This document shows positions 1-8,000 of a DNA stretch of 64,000 bases, piece after piece; within the stretch, counting starts at the first letter, position 1, and each line of letters opens with the position of its first letter. Source of the stretch: Thermincola carboxydiphila (GTDB lineage Bacteria; Bacillota; Thermincolia; Thermincolales; UBA2595); NCBI GenBank assembly GCA_016841325.1, contig JAENZJ010000001.1:1-64000 (forward strand), in the 5' to 3' direction. The translations under genes and the position numbers were made by a program. The notes beneath the pieces are model-generated. The model was not told where the DNA came from. It saw only the letters and a program-made list of their open reading frames with translations, and did not search any database.

Positions 1-783
1 GAGCCTGTGCCATATGAGGTATCAGCCCACCGGGTATACAGCCCCAAAGGAGAATATATCGGGATCTGTGTTTCTGCTGCAGATATTAAGGACTTCAGGA
101 AACTGGAGAAAGTCATTGCCCAATCGGAGCGCCTGGCGGTTGCGGGGCAGCTGGCTGCCGGGGCAGCACATGAAATAAGGAATCCGTTGACTTCAGTTAA
201 GGGATTCATCCAGCTCCTGAAAAAGGAACTGCAGGGTACTCCCAAAGAAGAGTATATCAGTATCATAATTTCAGAAATAGACAGGGTTAACACCATCATC
301 AGCGAGCTTCTGAAGATGACCAAGCCTACCGTACTTAACAAGAGAGAGGCCAATATCAGGGAGCTGTTTGCTGATATCAGGGTATTGATGGAAAGTGAGG
401 CTTTTCTTAAAAATATTACCATTACTGAGGAGTTCCCGGAGTCCCTGCCGGTGCTTCAAATCGACTGTGAACAGATAAAACAGGTCATAATCAATATTAT
501 GAGGAATTCTTTTGAAGCCATGCCTGAGGGAGGAACTCTTGCTATAAAGGGTGCTGAGTTAAAAAAAGAAACACAGGTTTGCCTGGAAATATCGGATACC
601 GGAGAGGGAATGACAGAGGAGACTATCAGGCAGATGTTTATGCCGTTTTTCACCACAAAAGATTCCGGTACCGGGCTGGGCCTGGCGGTTTCCCAGGCAA
701 TTGTGGAAAGCCATGGCGGCAGGATAGAAGTCAACAGCGAACTGGGCAAAGGGACCAAAACACAATTATATTTGCCGTACTGA
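1..783 (+). CDS. Sensor histidine kinase, C-terminal part (5' end outside window)
   Basis: The reading frame is open from base 1, so this is the 3' part of a longer gene. It encodes the end of a PAS-like sensor segment and then a complete kinase core: the phospho-acceptor motif HEIRNPLTS (His codon 169-171), the N box NIMRNSFEAM, G1 DTGEGM, F box FFTTK and G2 GTGLGLAV. This architecture is shared by the orphan sporulation kinases (KinA/KinE type), which phosphorylate Spo0F. A Spo0F-like regulator is present at 20380, but a link between the two is only inference. No response regulator lies beside it. What it senses cannot be seen because the N-terminus is missing. Confidence 0.9.
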   Translation, partial: EPVPYEVSAHRVYSPKGEYIGICVSAADIKDFRKLEKVIAQSERLAVAGQLAAGAAHEIRNPLTSVKGFIQLLKKELQGTPKEEYISIIISEIDRVNTIISELLKMTKPTVLNKREANIRELFADIRVLMESEAFLKNITITEEFPESLPVLQIDCEQIKQVIINIMRNSFEAMPEGGTLAIKGAELKKETQVCLEISDTGEGMTEETIRQMFMPFFTTKDSGTGLGLAVSQAIVESHGGRIEVNSELGKGTKTQLYLPY

Positions 784-904
784 ACATGAAAACAGCGAGC
801 CGGATTATTCCCGTGCAGGGACTAATTTGGCTCTTTTTTTCGGATTGGGTGACGCAAATTGGGCAAAATAAAACAGGAAGAAAATAATACAAAGGAGGCT
901 GATT

Positions 905-1111
905 ATGGCTGCAACTGTTATAAATGTCGGCGGAATGACGTGTAATCACTGTAAAATGGCAGTGGAAAAGGCGCTGAAAACCCTGGACGGTGTCCGGGAT
1001 GCCAGTGTTGACCTGGAAGCGAAAAAGGTATCTATTGAGTATGACCCGGCAGCTGTGGATGAGGCTGGACTGAGAAAAGCCATCTCAGATGCCGGATATG
1101 AAGTTAATTAA
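905..1111 (+). CDS. copZ: CopZ-like heavy-metal-binding (HMA) chaperone
   Basis: This is a 68-residue single HMA domain with the metal-binding GMTCNHC motif near residues 10-16 and the expected beta-alpha-beta-beta-alpha-beta length. CopZ proteins carry Cu(I) through the cytosol to a CopA P-type ATPase or a CsoR/CopY regulator. An AAAGGAGG ribosome binding site lies just before the ATG. No copA or csoR is next to it, and the next gene (UbiB-like kinase) starts 17 bases downstream, so the two may be co-transcribed. Family assignment is firm. The metal actually carried is inferred. Confidence 0.88.
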   Translation: MAATVINVGGMTCNHCKMAVEKALKTLDGVRDASVDLEAKKVSIEYDPAAVDEAGLRKAISDAGYEVN

Positions 1112-1128
1112 AGCCGGGAGGGAAGGCT

Positions 1129-2736
1129 TTGACCCGCAAGTACCGCAAGGTTTCACGATACCGTGAAATTACCGGGATTTTGGTCAGGCACGGGTTCAGA
1201 TACCTGACTGGACAGACAAAAAGGTCTCTTCCACAGAGGGTAAGGATGGTCTTTGAAGACCTGGGGCCGACTTTTGTGAAAATGGGCCAGTTATTGAGCT
1301 CCAGGCCTGACCTGATACCGCGGGAATATGTTGAGGAGTTCAGCAGGCTTCAGGATAATGTTGAAGAGGTGTCTGAACCGGCAATAAGGAGTCAGTTTAT
1401 CAGGGAGATGGGCAAGGCCCCGGAAGAGATTTTTCTTGATTTCAATTACAGACCCCTGGCCAGCGCTTCCATAGGACAGGTCCATGAGGCGGTCCTGCCC
1501 AATGGGGTAAAAGCTGTGGTGAAAGTGCAGCGGCCCAACCTGAAACAGTTCATCGACGGTGACATCAAAATACTGAAACGGTTTGCCGGTATCCTTCAGA
1601 AGCGGACAGTAATCGGACAGGTTTGTGACATATATGAGATTATTGATGTCTTTGAACGACAGATCCACAAGGAGCTGGACTATCTTACGGAAGCAGTGAA
1701 TACCGAAGCCTTTTTCAGGGAGTTTTCCGATGAGGAGAACGTGGTTGTACCCAGGATTTTTTCTGATTATACCACCCGGGAAATCCTGACCATGGAGTTT
1801 GTCAAGGGGATCAGGGTTGAGGAATTTGAAGAACATGATTACAGTTATGAAGAAAGAAGCCGGTATGCCAGAAATATGATGCTTTCAATTTACCGCCCCC
1901 TGTTTGAACAGGGTATTTTCCACGGTGACCCACATCCGGGCAATATACTGTTTCAGGATAATTTCCGCATTGTCCTCATTGATTTTGGCATAGTGGGCAG
2001 GTTTGACCGGTATCACCGCAGGCAGGTTGCCGAGCTTTTGATAGCCCTGGCTGACCGGGATGTACCGGCAGTAATGAATATTATAATGGAGACAGGAAGG
2101 ATCACGCGGAAAATTCACCAGCAGCATTTTTTCGAAGATGTTTCCGATATAGTAGAAAAGGCAAACGGAGTTACCAGCGGCGGAATAGCCCTGGGCCAGC
2201 TGATTAACGGCATGATGGCCATTTCAATTGAACATGGTATCAGGATGCCGGATAACCTCTTTATATTAGGAAAGACCGTAATGATAAGTGAAAACATGGC
2301 CAGGAGAATCTGTCCTGAACTGGACATAACAGAAGTGATCAAACCGATAGCTGCCGAACATTTAAGGGAAACCCTGCGTCCGGGGCTCTATAACGGAAGC
2401 CTGTACAAACAGTTGTCTAATGCTGCTGAGGGGATTATGAGTCTTCCGGAAGATATCTGTAAAGCAGTCAGGAATTTTGCCAACAATGACACCCGGATTA
2501 CGTTTTACCACAGGAACCTTAACTGGCTGTATGATATGCTCGACATATCATCTTCCCGGATTGCCTTTGGCCTGATCCTGGCAGCATTAATGGTCGGCTC
2601 AGCATTGATCATGCATACCGGAAAAGGTCCCCTATTGTGGGGGTATCCCGTACTGGGCACCCTTGGTTTTGTTTTTTCAGGACTCCTGGGTATCATGGTA
2701 CTGGTATCCATGCTAAAATCAGGCCGGCTCAGGTGA
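1129..2736 (+). CDS. UbiB/AarF/ABC1 family atypical protein kinase
   Basis: A 535-residue ABC1/UbiB-family protein. Visible landmarks are the family-specific KMGQLLSSRPDLIP segment (KxGQ motif), the alanine/glycine-rich loop region around ASIGQVHEAVL, the catalytic-loop equivalent HGDPHPGN and the metal-binding IDFGIVG. Two hydrophobic helices at the C-terminus (about residues 480-530) should anchor it in the membrane. In proteobacteria UbiB acts in ubiquinone biosynthesis. In anaerobic Firmicutes its role is undefined, possibly in isoprenoid-lipid metabolism. The start is TTG with GGGAGGGAAGG upstream. Function beyond the family is not claimed. Confidence 0.9.
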   Translation: MTRKYRKVSRYREITGILVRHGFRYLTGQTKRSLPQRVRMVFEDLGPTFVKMGQLLSSRPDLIPREYVEEFSRLQDNVEEVSEPAIRSQFIREMGKAPEEIFLDFNYRPLASASIGQVHEAVLPNGVKAVVKVQRPNLKQFIDGDIKILKRFAGILQKRTVIGQVCDIYEIIDVFERQIHKELDYLTEAVNTEAFFREFSDEENVVVPRIFSDYTTREILTMEFVKGIRVEEFEEHDYSYEERSRYARNMMLSIYRPLFEQGIFHGDPHPGNILFQDNFRIVLIDFGIVGRFDRYHRRQVAELLIALADRDVPAVMNIIMETGRITRKIHQQHFFEDVSDIVEKANGVTSGGIALGQLINGMMAISIEHGIRMPDNLFILGKTVMISENMARRICPELDITEVIKPIAAEHLRETLRPGLYNGSLYKQLSNAAEGIMSLPEDICKAVRNFANNDTRITFYHRNLNWLYDMLDISSSRIAFGLILAALMVGSALIMHTGKGPLLWGYPVLGTLGFVFSGLLGIMVLVSMLKSGRLR

Positions 2737-2805
2737 TACCCACCGGAATAATTTAACAAAGATTTTATATTTAACATAGCTATGGTTTTTTGCATATTAA
2801 TATTA

Positions 2806-2834
2806 TTGACAGGTACACCTGCAAGTGATATAAT
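2806..2834 (+). promoter_or_regulatory. Sigma-A promoter of the T-box operon
   Basis: TTGACA (2806-2811), a 17-base spacer and TATAAT (2829-2834) match the housekeeping consensus exactly. Transcription should begin near 2841, immediately before the T-box leader. Confidence 0.85.
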
Positions 2835-2857
2835 TCTAAGAAATTTACAACTTTAAT

Positions 2858-3090
2858 GACGATGAAGGGAATAGTAAGTGTATTGTTTACCCAGCAGAGA
2901 GCCGGACTTGGTGGAACCCGGCGGAAACATGCACCGAAAGCCATCCCGGAGTCGCCGGGCCGAAATTACAGTAAGCCTGGTCGTATCCCTGGCGTTAACG
3001 GGACTTAAGCTGGGCTGTACATAACAGCCAATTAGGGTGGTACCGCGTGAGAAAGCTCTCGTCCCTTGTGGGATGAGAGCTTAATTATTT
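2858..3090 (+). ncRNA. T-box riboswitch, specifier probably GCC (alanine)
   Basis: The leader has all the class landmarks. Stem I has GAC at its base (2858) pairing with GTC of GGAGTC (2948-2953), an AGTA S-turn (2873-2876) opposite GAA, the distal AGAGAG / GGTGGAA elements, and the conserved T-box AGGGTGGTACCGCG (3034-3047). It ends in a terminator hairpin (3053-3082: AAGCTCTCGTCCC pairing with GGGATGAGAGCTT) followed by a T-rich run. Aligned on the usual GAA-specifier-A spacing, the specifier is GCC at 2940-2942, an alanine codon. The TGGT of the T-box would pair with a tRNA ending ACCA, consistent with tRNA-Ala. The class is certain; the amino acid is inference. Confidence 0.92.
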
Positions 3091-3113
3091 TACCTAAGGG
3101 GGAGTTGGTTGAT

Positions 3114-3605
3114 TTGGATCAAAAGGACCGTGAAATACTGGAAGTGCTTCAGGATAACAGCCGCCTGAGCTTTGAGCAGATAGCGGCCATGCTTGGGATG
3201 GACCGCCAGGATGTGGAAAACCGGATTAAGGAGCTTGAAGAAAAACGGATTATTGCCAAATACAATTCCCTGATAAACTGGGAAAAGGCCGGGGAAGATG
3301 TGGTCTCCGCCATCATTGAAGTAAAGGTTTCTCCCCAGAGGGGCGCCGGGTTTGATAAACTGGCGGAAAGGATTTACCGGTTCCCTGAGGTCAGGGCGGT
3401 CTACCTGATGTCAGGGAGATATGATTTTTCGGTACTGATTGAGGGGACCAATATGAAGGATGTGGCCTTTTTTGTGGCTACCAAGCTGGCTACCATTGAT
3501 AATGTCCTGAGTACGGCAACACATTTTGTGCTGAAAAAGTTTAAACAGGAAGGCGTAATCCTGGAAGATAAGGAAGAAGACAGGAGGTTGGTGATTTCGC
3601 CATGA
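3114..3605 (+). CDS. Lrp/AsnC family transcriptional regulator
   Basis: A 163-residue regulator: an N-terminal helix-turn-helix of the AsnC type (LDQKDREILEVLQDNSRLSF, then the recognition helix region) followed by a RAM ligand-binding domain (VVSAIIEVKVSP ... VRAVYLMSGRYDFSVLIEG). Lrp proteins sense amino acids and control their metabolism. The TTG at 3114 is preferred because GGGGGAG ends nine bases before it; the TTG at 3105 abuts the Shine-Dalgarno sequence. It is the first gene after the T-box and overlaps the aminotransferase start (ATGA, 3602-3605), so the two are translationally coupled. A T-box on a regulator gene is unusual. Its targets are unknown. Confidence 0.88.
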   Translation: MDQKDREILEVLQDNSRLSFEQIAAMLGMDRQDVENRIKELEEKRIIAKYNSLINWEKAGEDVVSAIIEVKVSPQRGAGFDKLAERIYRFPEVRAVYLMSGRYDFSVLIEGTNMKDVAFFVATKLATIDNVLSTATHFVLKKFKQEGVILEDKEEDRRLVISP

Positions 3606-4801
3606 TTAACTGGTCAGATAAACTGTCGACAACGGTTAAAAATATTCCTCCTTCAGGGATCAGGCGTTTCTTTGACCTGGTAACCGAGACCAAAGGGGTA
3701 ATCTCATTGGGGGTGGGTGAGCCGGACTTTGTTACCCCCTGGCACGTTCGGGAGGCCTGCATATACTCCCTTGAAAAAGGGTACACCATGTATACTTCTA
3801 ACTGGGGAATGCTGGAACTCAGGGAAGAAATAGCGCGCAGCCTGTATCATAACTATAAAGTCAGTTATGAGCCGGCCAATGAGGTCCTGGTAACGGTAGG
3901 AGTAAGTGAGGCTATGGACCTGGCTTTACGGGCCGTGGTTGCCTTTGGTGATGAGGTGCTGGTACCGGAACCCTGTTTTGTTTCTTATGGCCCGTGTACT
4001 TCACTGGCAGGGGGGATTCCTGTCCCTATCCCGACAACAGAGGATAATGATTTCAGGGTAACGGCCGCCCAGATTGAAGAGAAAATCACCCCCAAAACCA
4101 AGGCGCTGATCCTCAGTTATCCCAATAACCCGACCGGAGCCACTATTTCCCGGGAAGAGTTAATGGAAATAGCTAAAGTGGTTAAAAAACACGACCTGAT
4201 TGTGATTTCTGATGAAATCTATGATGAGCTGACATATGAAGGGACCCACACTTGTTTTGCCTCACTTCCGGCAATGAAAAGCAGGACGATTCTCCTTAAC
4301 GGTTTTTCCAAGGCCTATGCCATGACCGGGTGGCGGCTGGGGTATGCCTGCGGGCATCCGGAAGTAATCTCCCATATGACCAAGATTCACCAGTACACTA
4401 TCATGTGTGCCCCGATAACGGCCCAGATGGCAGCCCTGGAAGCCCTGCAAAACGGGACTGATGAGATGAAAAAGATGGTTGCAGAATATGACAGGCGCCG
4501 CAGACTGGTCCTCAAGGGGCTGGGTGAAATCGGACTCTCATGTTTTGAACCCCGGGGCGCTTTTTACGCCTTCCCGTCTGTCAGGAACACTGGAATGACT
4601 TCTGAGGAGTTTGCTGAAAAGCTGTTGATAGAAGCCAAAGTGGCGGTAGTTCCCGGAAATGTTTTCGGGGCTAATGGAGAAGGTCATATCAGGCTGTCCT
4701 ATGCGGCCTCGGTGGAAAACCTGACAGAGGCCATTGAGCGCATGGGCAGGTTTATCAGTAAATCAGGCTTGCGGTCTGAGGACCTGGCTGCCAGTGGATA
4801 A
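3602..4801 (+). CDS. PLP-dependent class I/II aminotransferase
   Basis: A 399-residue fold-type I aminotransferase. Family motifs are VTVGVSEAMDLALRA (cofactor phosphate cup), SYPNNPTGA, VISDEIYDELTY (Asp/Tyr contacting PLP), the Schiff-base lysine in NGFSKAYAMTGWRLGY, and the substrate-carboxylate Arg in EGHIRLSYA. It resembles PatA/AspC-type enzymes of Firmicutes. It shares the T-box leader with the Lrp regulator. With the leader read as alanine-specific, an alanine (or alanine-donating) transaminase is plausible, but substrate cannot be fixed from sequence. A strong terminator follows, so the downstream permease is a separate unit. Confidence 0.9.
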   Translation: MINWSDKLSTTVKNIPPSGIRRFFDLVTETKGVISLGVGEPDFVTPWHVREACIYSLEKGYTMYTSNWGMLELREEIARSLYHNYKVSYEPANEVLVTVGVSEAMDLALRAVVAFGDEVLVPEPCFVSYGPCTSLAGGIPVPIPTTEDNDFRVTAAQIEEKITPKTKALILSYPNNPTGATISREELMEIAKVVKKHDLIVISDEIYDELTYEGTHTCFASLPAMKSRTILLNGFSKAYAMTGWRLGYACGHPEVISHMTKIHQYTIMCAPITAQMAALEALQNGTDEMKKMVAEYDRRRRLVLKGLGEIGLSCFEPRGAFYAFPSVRNTGMTSEEFAEKLLIEAKVAVVPGNVFGANGEGHIRLSYAASVENLTEAIERMGRFISKSGLRSEDLAASG

Positions 4802-4833
4802 GACATATCCGGGCACAATTTAACCATTTAAGA

Positions 4834-4892
4834 AAACCAGGAGCGCAAGCAGGTGTTGATCCCGATCCCGGCTGCTCCTGGTTTGTTTTTTT
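4834..4892 (+). terminator. Intrinsic terminator after aminotransferase
   Basis: An 11-bp perfect stem, AAACCAGGAGC (4834-4844) with GCTCCTGGTTT (4874-4884), followed by GTTTTTTT. It closes the T-box operon. Confidence 0.85.
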
Positions 4893-5023
4893 AATCCGGC
4901 CGGCACTGGGGGATCCCGCCTGATATGGGTAAAATTATCAGAAAAATTTGTCTGTTTGCAGCAGGAAAAGGAATTGGAATGTAGAAATATTAATGGTTAT
5001 TGATAGAAGGTGGTGTATTTTTA

Positions 5024-6580
5024 TTGGCCTTGGGGGAGTTGGTATTAACTGTGCTGCCGATTTTGGCAGTAGTATTTCTGCTTGCTTACAAAGAATGGCC
5101 CGCCGATACGAGTGGCTTGGTAGGATGGTTGTTGACTGTAGCGGTGGCCATTGGTTTTTTTCAGACCTCTTTTTCAGTGGCGGTTAAATCCAGCCTGGCA
5201 GGTATCGTTGCTTCATTTCCGGTATCACTGATGGTGGCGGCCTCTATTTTGCAGATAAATTATATGGAAAGTTCCGGGGCCCTTAAAAGGATAGTTATTT
5301 TCATTAAAACAATCGCCAACAGTGACCGTGCTGTTCAGGTAATGATAATAAATATTGGTTTTGGGACACTGCTGGCATCAGTGGGAGCCACTCCTGTTTC
5401 CATACTGCCTCCGATAATGATTGCCCTGGGTTATTCGACGTTTGTTGCCGTGGCTTTACCGGCTATCGGTTATGATGCCCTTTGTACATATGCACTTCTG
5501 GGTGCGCCCCTGGTAATATTTGCCGACATGACCGGGACCGGGCTGACTGAGGCCGGGGTTATTTTTGCCAGGTTTCTGCCGGTGATTTCAACCCTGATAG
5601 GTTTTGCCATGCTCTGGATAATCGGCGGCCTGAAACTGGTGCGGCAGGGGTTTATCCCAACAGCAATATCAGGAATTGTTATTGGGGTAACTGCTGTTGT
5701 TGTTAACAGGCTGGGAGGAACTGTCCTCACAGGTGTCTTTGCCGGAATGGCAACAATCCTGGTAATGCTGCTGTATCTTAAGCTGCTGGGTAAACCGGTT
5801 ATGGATAAAAGCGTCCTGTCTGCAGAAGAACTGGAGTATGCCCGCAGCTTTTCCCTTATAAAGGCGCTGTCTCCATGGATAATTCTTATTGCAGCCAGCC
5901 TGGTGGTGAATTTTTATAAACCGGTTTTTAACTACCTGTTTGCCCAACACCCGGGCGTTGTTACCATCATTCCCGGGAGCCCGACCAAGTTGCGTTTTTT
6001 CTGGAATGCCTATTGGTGGATATTTGTCAGTACAGTACTGTCATGGCCTATTTTGCGTCCTTCCGGACAGCAGGTGGCAGATTCGGTGCGAAAATGGCTG
6101 AAAAGGGCGCCGCGGCCCACTTTTTCAGCTGCAATTTTTTTCGCCATTGCCTATGTCCTGAATTACTCGGGTTTTACAGAGGCAGGCAGCCAATGGCAGC
6201 TCAAAGATCCTGAAAACAATATGATTTCAATACTGGCAAACACGACGGCAGGGATATTTGGCAGCCTCTACCCGCTTACGGCTGCATTTCTCGGTTTATT
6301 TGGGGGGTTTGTCAGTGGCAGTGAATCTTCCACAATAGCCATGTTTGCCAAATATAACAAAATAACCTCAGGAATTATCGGGGCCAAAGCGCTGGTGGTA
6401 ATAGCAGGCACAGCTATCGGGGGAGGGCTGGCCAGTGTTATTTCACCGGCAAAGCTTCAAAACGCGGCAGCCACTATTGATGCCTTTGGGATAGAGTCAA
6501 AGGTAATCAGGACAACATTTGGAATTTCTGTTCTGATTACAACTGTGGCGGCTGTAATGACTTTTATCTGGGCCTGGTAA
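5024..6580 (+). CDS. LctP (L-lactate permease) family transporter
   Basis: About 518 residues, almost entirely hydrophobic, with 12 or more membrane segments and the family pattern of glycine-rich loops (FGTLLASVGATPVSILPP, GLFGGFVSGSESSTIAMFAK). LctP proteins are proton symporters for lactate or glycolate. The FVSGSESSTIAMF loop resembles the family's conserved GSNV-type loop but is divergent, so the substrate may be another carboxylate. Start: TTG at 5024 sits eight bases after AGAAGGTGGTG; a longer frame from TTG 5000 is possible. Its neighbours are arylacetate-type CoA ligase and IorAB, which makes export or import of an aryl or 2-oxo acid an attractive inference. Confidence 0.8.
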   Translation: MALGELVLTVLPILAVVFLLAYKEWPADTSGLVGWLLTVAVAIGFFQTSFSVAVKSSLAGIVASFPVSLMVAASILQINYMESSGALKRIVIFIKTIANSDRAVQVMIINIGFGTLLASVGATPVSILPPIMIALGYSTFVAVALPAIGYDALCTYALLGAPLVIFADMTGTGLTEAGVIFARFLPVISTLIGFAMLWIIGGLKLVRQGFIPTAISGIVIGVTAVVVNRLGGTVLTGVFAGMATILVMLLYLKLLGKPVMDKSVLSAEELEYARSFSLIKALSPWIILIAASLVVNFYKPVFNYLFAQHPGVVTIIPGSPTKLRFFWNAYWWIFVSTVLSWPILRPSGQQVADSVRKWLKRAPRPTFSAAIFFAIAYVLNYSGFTEAGSQWQLKDPENNMISILANTTAGIFGSLYPLTAAFLGLFGGFVSGSESSTIAMFAKYNKITSGIIGAKALVVIAGTAIGGGLASVISPAKLQNAAATIDAFGIESKVIRTTFGISVLITTVAAVMTFIWAW

Positions 6581-6629
6581 ATATTTATATGTAGTTTGGT
6601 ATTAAGGAAGGATAGGGAGATGATGGAGA

Positions 6630-7934
6630 ATGATTTGGGAACCCCATTATGAATGTATGTCCAGGGAGGATATGCAGGCGATTCAGCTTGACCGCCTGCA
6701 GACAGTAGTGAACTCTGTTTACGAAAAAGTGCCTTATTATAAAAAGGCTTTTGATGAACACGGGATCAGGCCCCAGGAAATTACCAGGCTGGAAGATGTC
6801 CCCAGGATTCCGTTTACCGGTAAAGAGGCGCTGATGGACAGCTACCCCTTTGGGCTTTTTGCGGTCCCCATGAAACAGGTGGTACGTCTTCACGCCTCAT
6901 CAGGGACTACCGGAAAGCAAAAGGTCATTGGATATACCAAACGTGATATCCGTACCTGGTCAAACCTGATTGCCCGTATTGTAACGATGGCAGGGGTAAC
7001 AGATGAGGATGTTGTCCAGATCTGCTTCGGATACGGGCTGTTCACCGGTGGGTTTGGACTGCATTACGGTATTGAAAAGGTGGGTGCGACCATCATACCT
7101 GCCTCTACAGGAAATACCGAGCGGCAGATTGCCATGATGCAGGACTTTGGGACAACGGCCTTGGTGGCGACACCGTCATATGCCCTTTATATGGCAGAAG
7201 TCCTGGAAGAGACGGGTGTGGACCCTTCCCGGCTAAAACTCAGGGTTGGGCTGTTTGGCGGCGAACCGTGTACCGACAACATGAAAAAGGAAATTGAACA
7301 GCGCTGGCATATGAGGGCTACCGACAACTACGGGCTGAGTGAGGTAGGCGGTCCCGGCGTGGCCGGTGAGTGTGAGTGCGGTGATGGAATGATGCATATA
7401 AATGAAGACCACTTCTATCCCGAAATAATTGACCCTGAGACAGGCGAACCCCTGGGATACGGAGAGATGGGAGAACTTGTCCTTACAGCCCTGACCAAGG
7501 AAGCATTTCCCATAATCCGTTATCGTACCCGTGACCTGACGATGCTGATTGATGAACCCTGCAGGTGTGGGCGGACCACGGTCAGGATGAAGAAAGTGGC
7601 CCAGCGGGCAGATGACATGCTGATTATTAGGGGGGTAAATGTTTATCCTTCACAAATTGAGGGGGTTATTATGGAGACAGAAGGGATAGGCCCCCATTAC
7701 CAGCTGGTGGTTACCAAGAAGGGATTCCTGGATGATCTGGAGGTACAGGTGGAACTTTCGGGAGACAAGTTCACCGGGAAGTTCAGGGAACTTGAGGAAC
7801 TGGAAAAGAGTCTCCGGGGCAAGCTGCAAAAGGCCCTTTCCATAAGTGCCAGGGTTAAACTGGTTGAGCCCAAGTCCCTGGAGCGGACTATGGGTAAGGC
7901 AAAAAGAATAGTGGACCTGCGTCCCAGGGATTAA
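6630..7934 (+). CDS. paaK: Phenylacetate-CoA ligase (PaaK family)
   Basis: A 434-residue AMP-forming acyl-CoA ligase. It starts with the typical IWEPHYECMSREDMQAIQ, has the P-loop HASSGTTGKQKVIGYT, a DNYGLSEVGGPGVAGEC motif containing the adenylate-binding segment, YRTRDLT, and the C-terminal domain hinge RADDMLIIRGVNVYPSQIE. PaaK makes phenylacetyl-CoA from phenylacetate, CoA and ATP. Beside IorAB in anaerobes it often runs with arylacetate/arylacetyl-CoA interconversion. Here it precedes iorA by 66 bases, suggesting one operon. Specific aryl substrate (phenyl-, hydroxyphenyl- or indole-acetate) is not determinable. Confidence 0.92.
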   Translation: MIWEPHYECMSREDMQAIQLDRLQTVVNSVYEKVPYYKKAFDEHGIRPQEITRLEDVPRIPFTGKEALMDSYPFGLFAVPMKQVVRLHASSGTTGKQKVIGYTKRDIRTWSNLIARIVTMAGVTDEDVVQICFGYGLFTGGFGLHYGIEKVGATIIPASTGNTERQIAMMQDFGTTALVATPSYALYMAEVLEETGVDPSRLKLRVGLFGGEPCTDNMKKEIEQRWHMRATDNYGLSEVGGPGVAGECECGDGMMHINEDHFYPEIIDPETGEPLGYGEMGELVLTALTKEAFPIIRYRTRDLTMLIDEPCRCGRTTVRMKKVAQRADDMLIIRGVNVYPSQIEGVIMETEGIGPHYQLVVTKKGFLDDLEVQVELSGDKFTGKFRELEELEKSLRGKLQKALSISARVKLVEPKSLERTMGKAKRIVDLRPRD

Positions 7935-8000
7935 GGCAGCACCCAAAGGTTCAGATTAAAAACCCAAAAACTGCGGATTAATTAAAACGGAGGTAAGATA

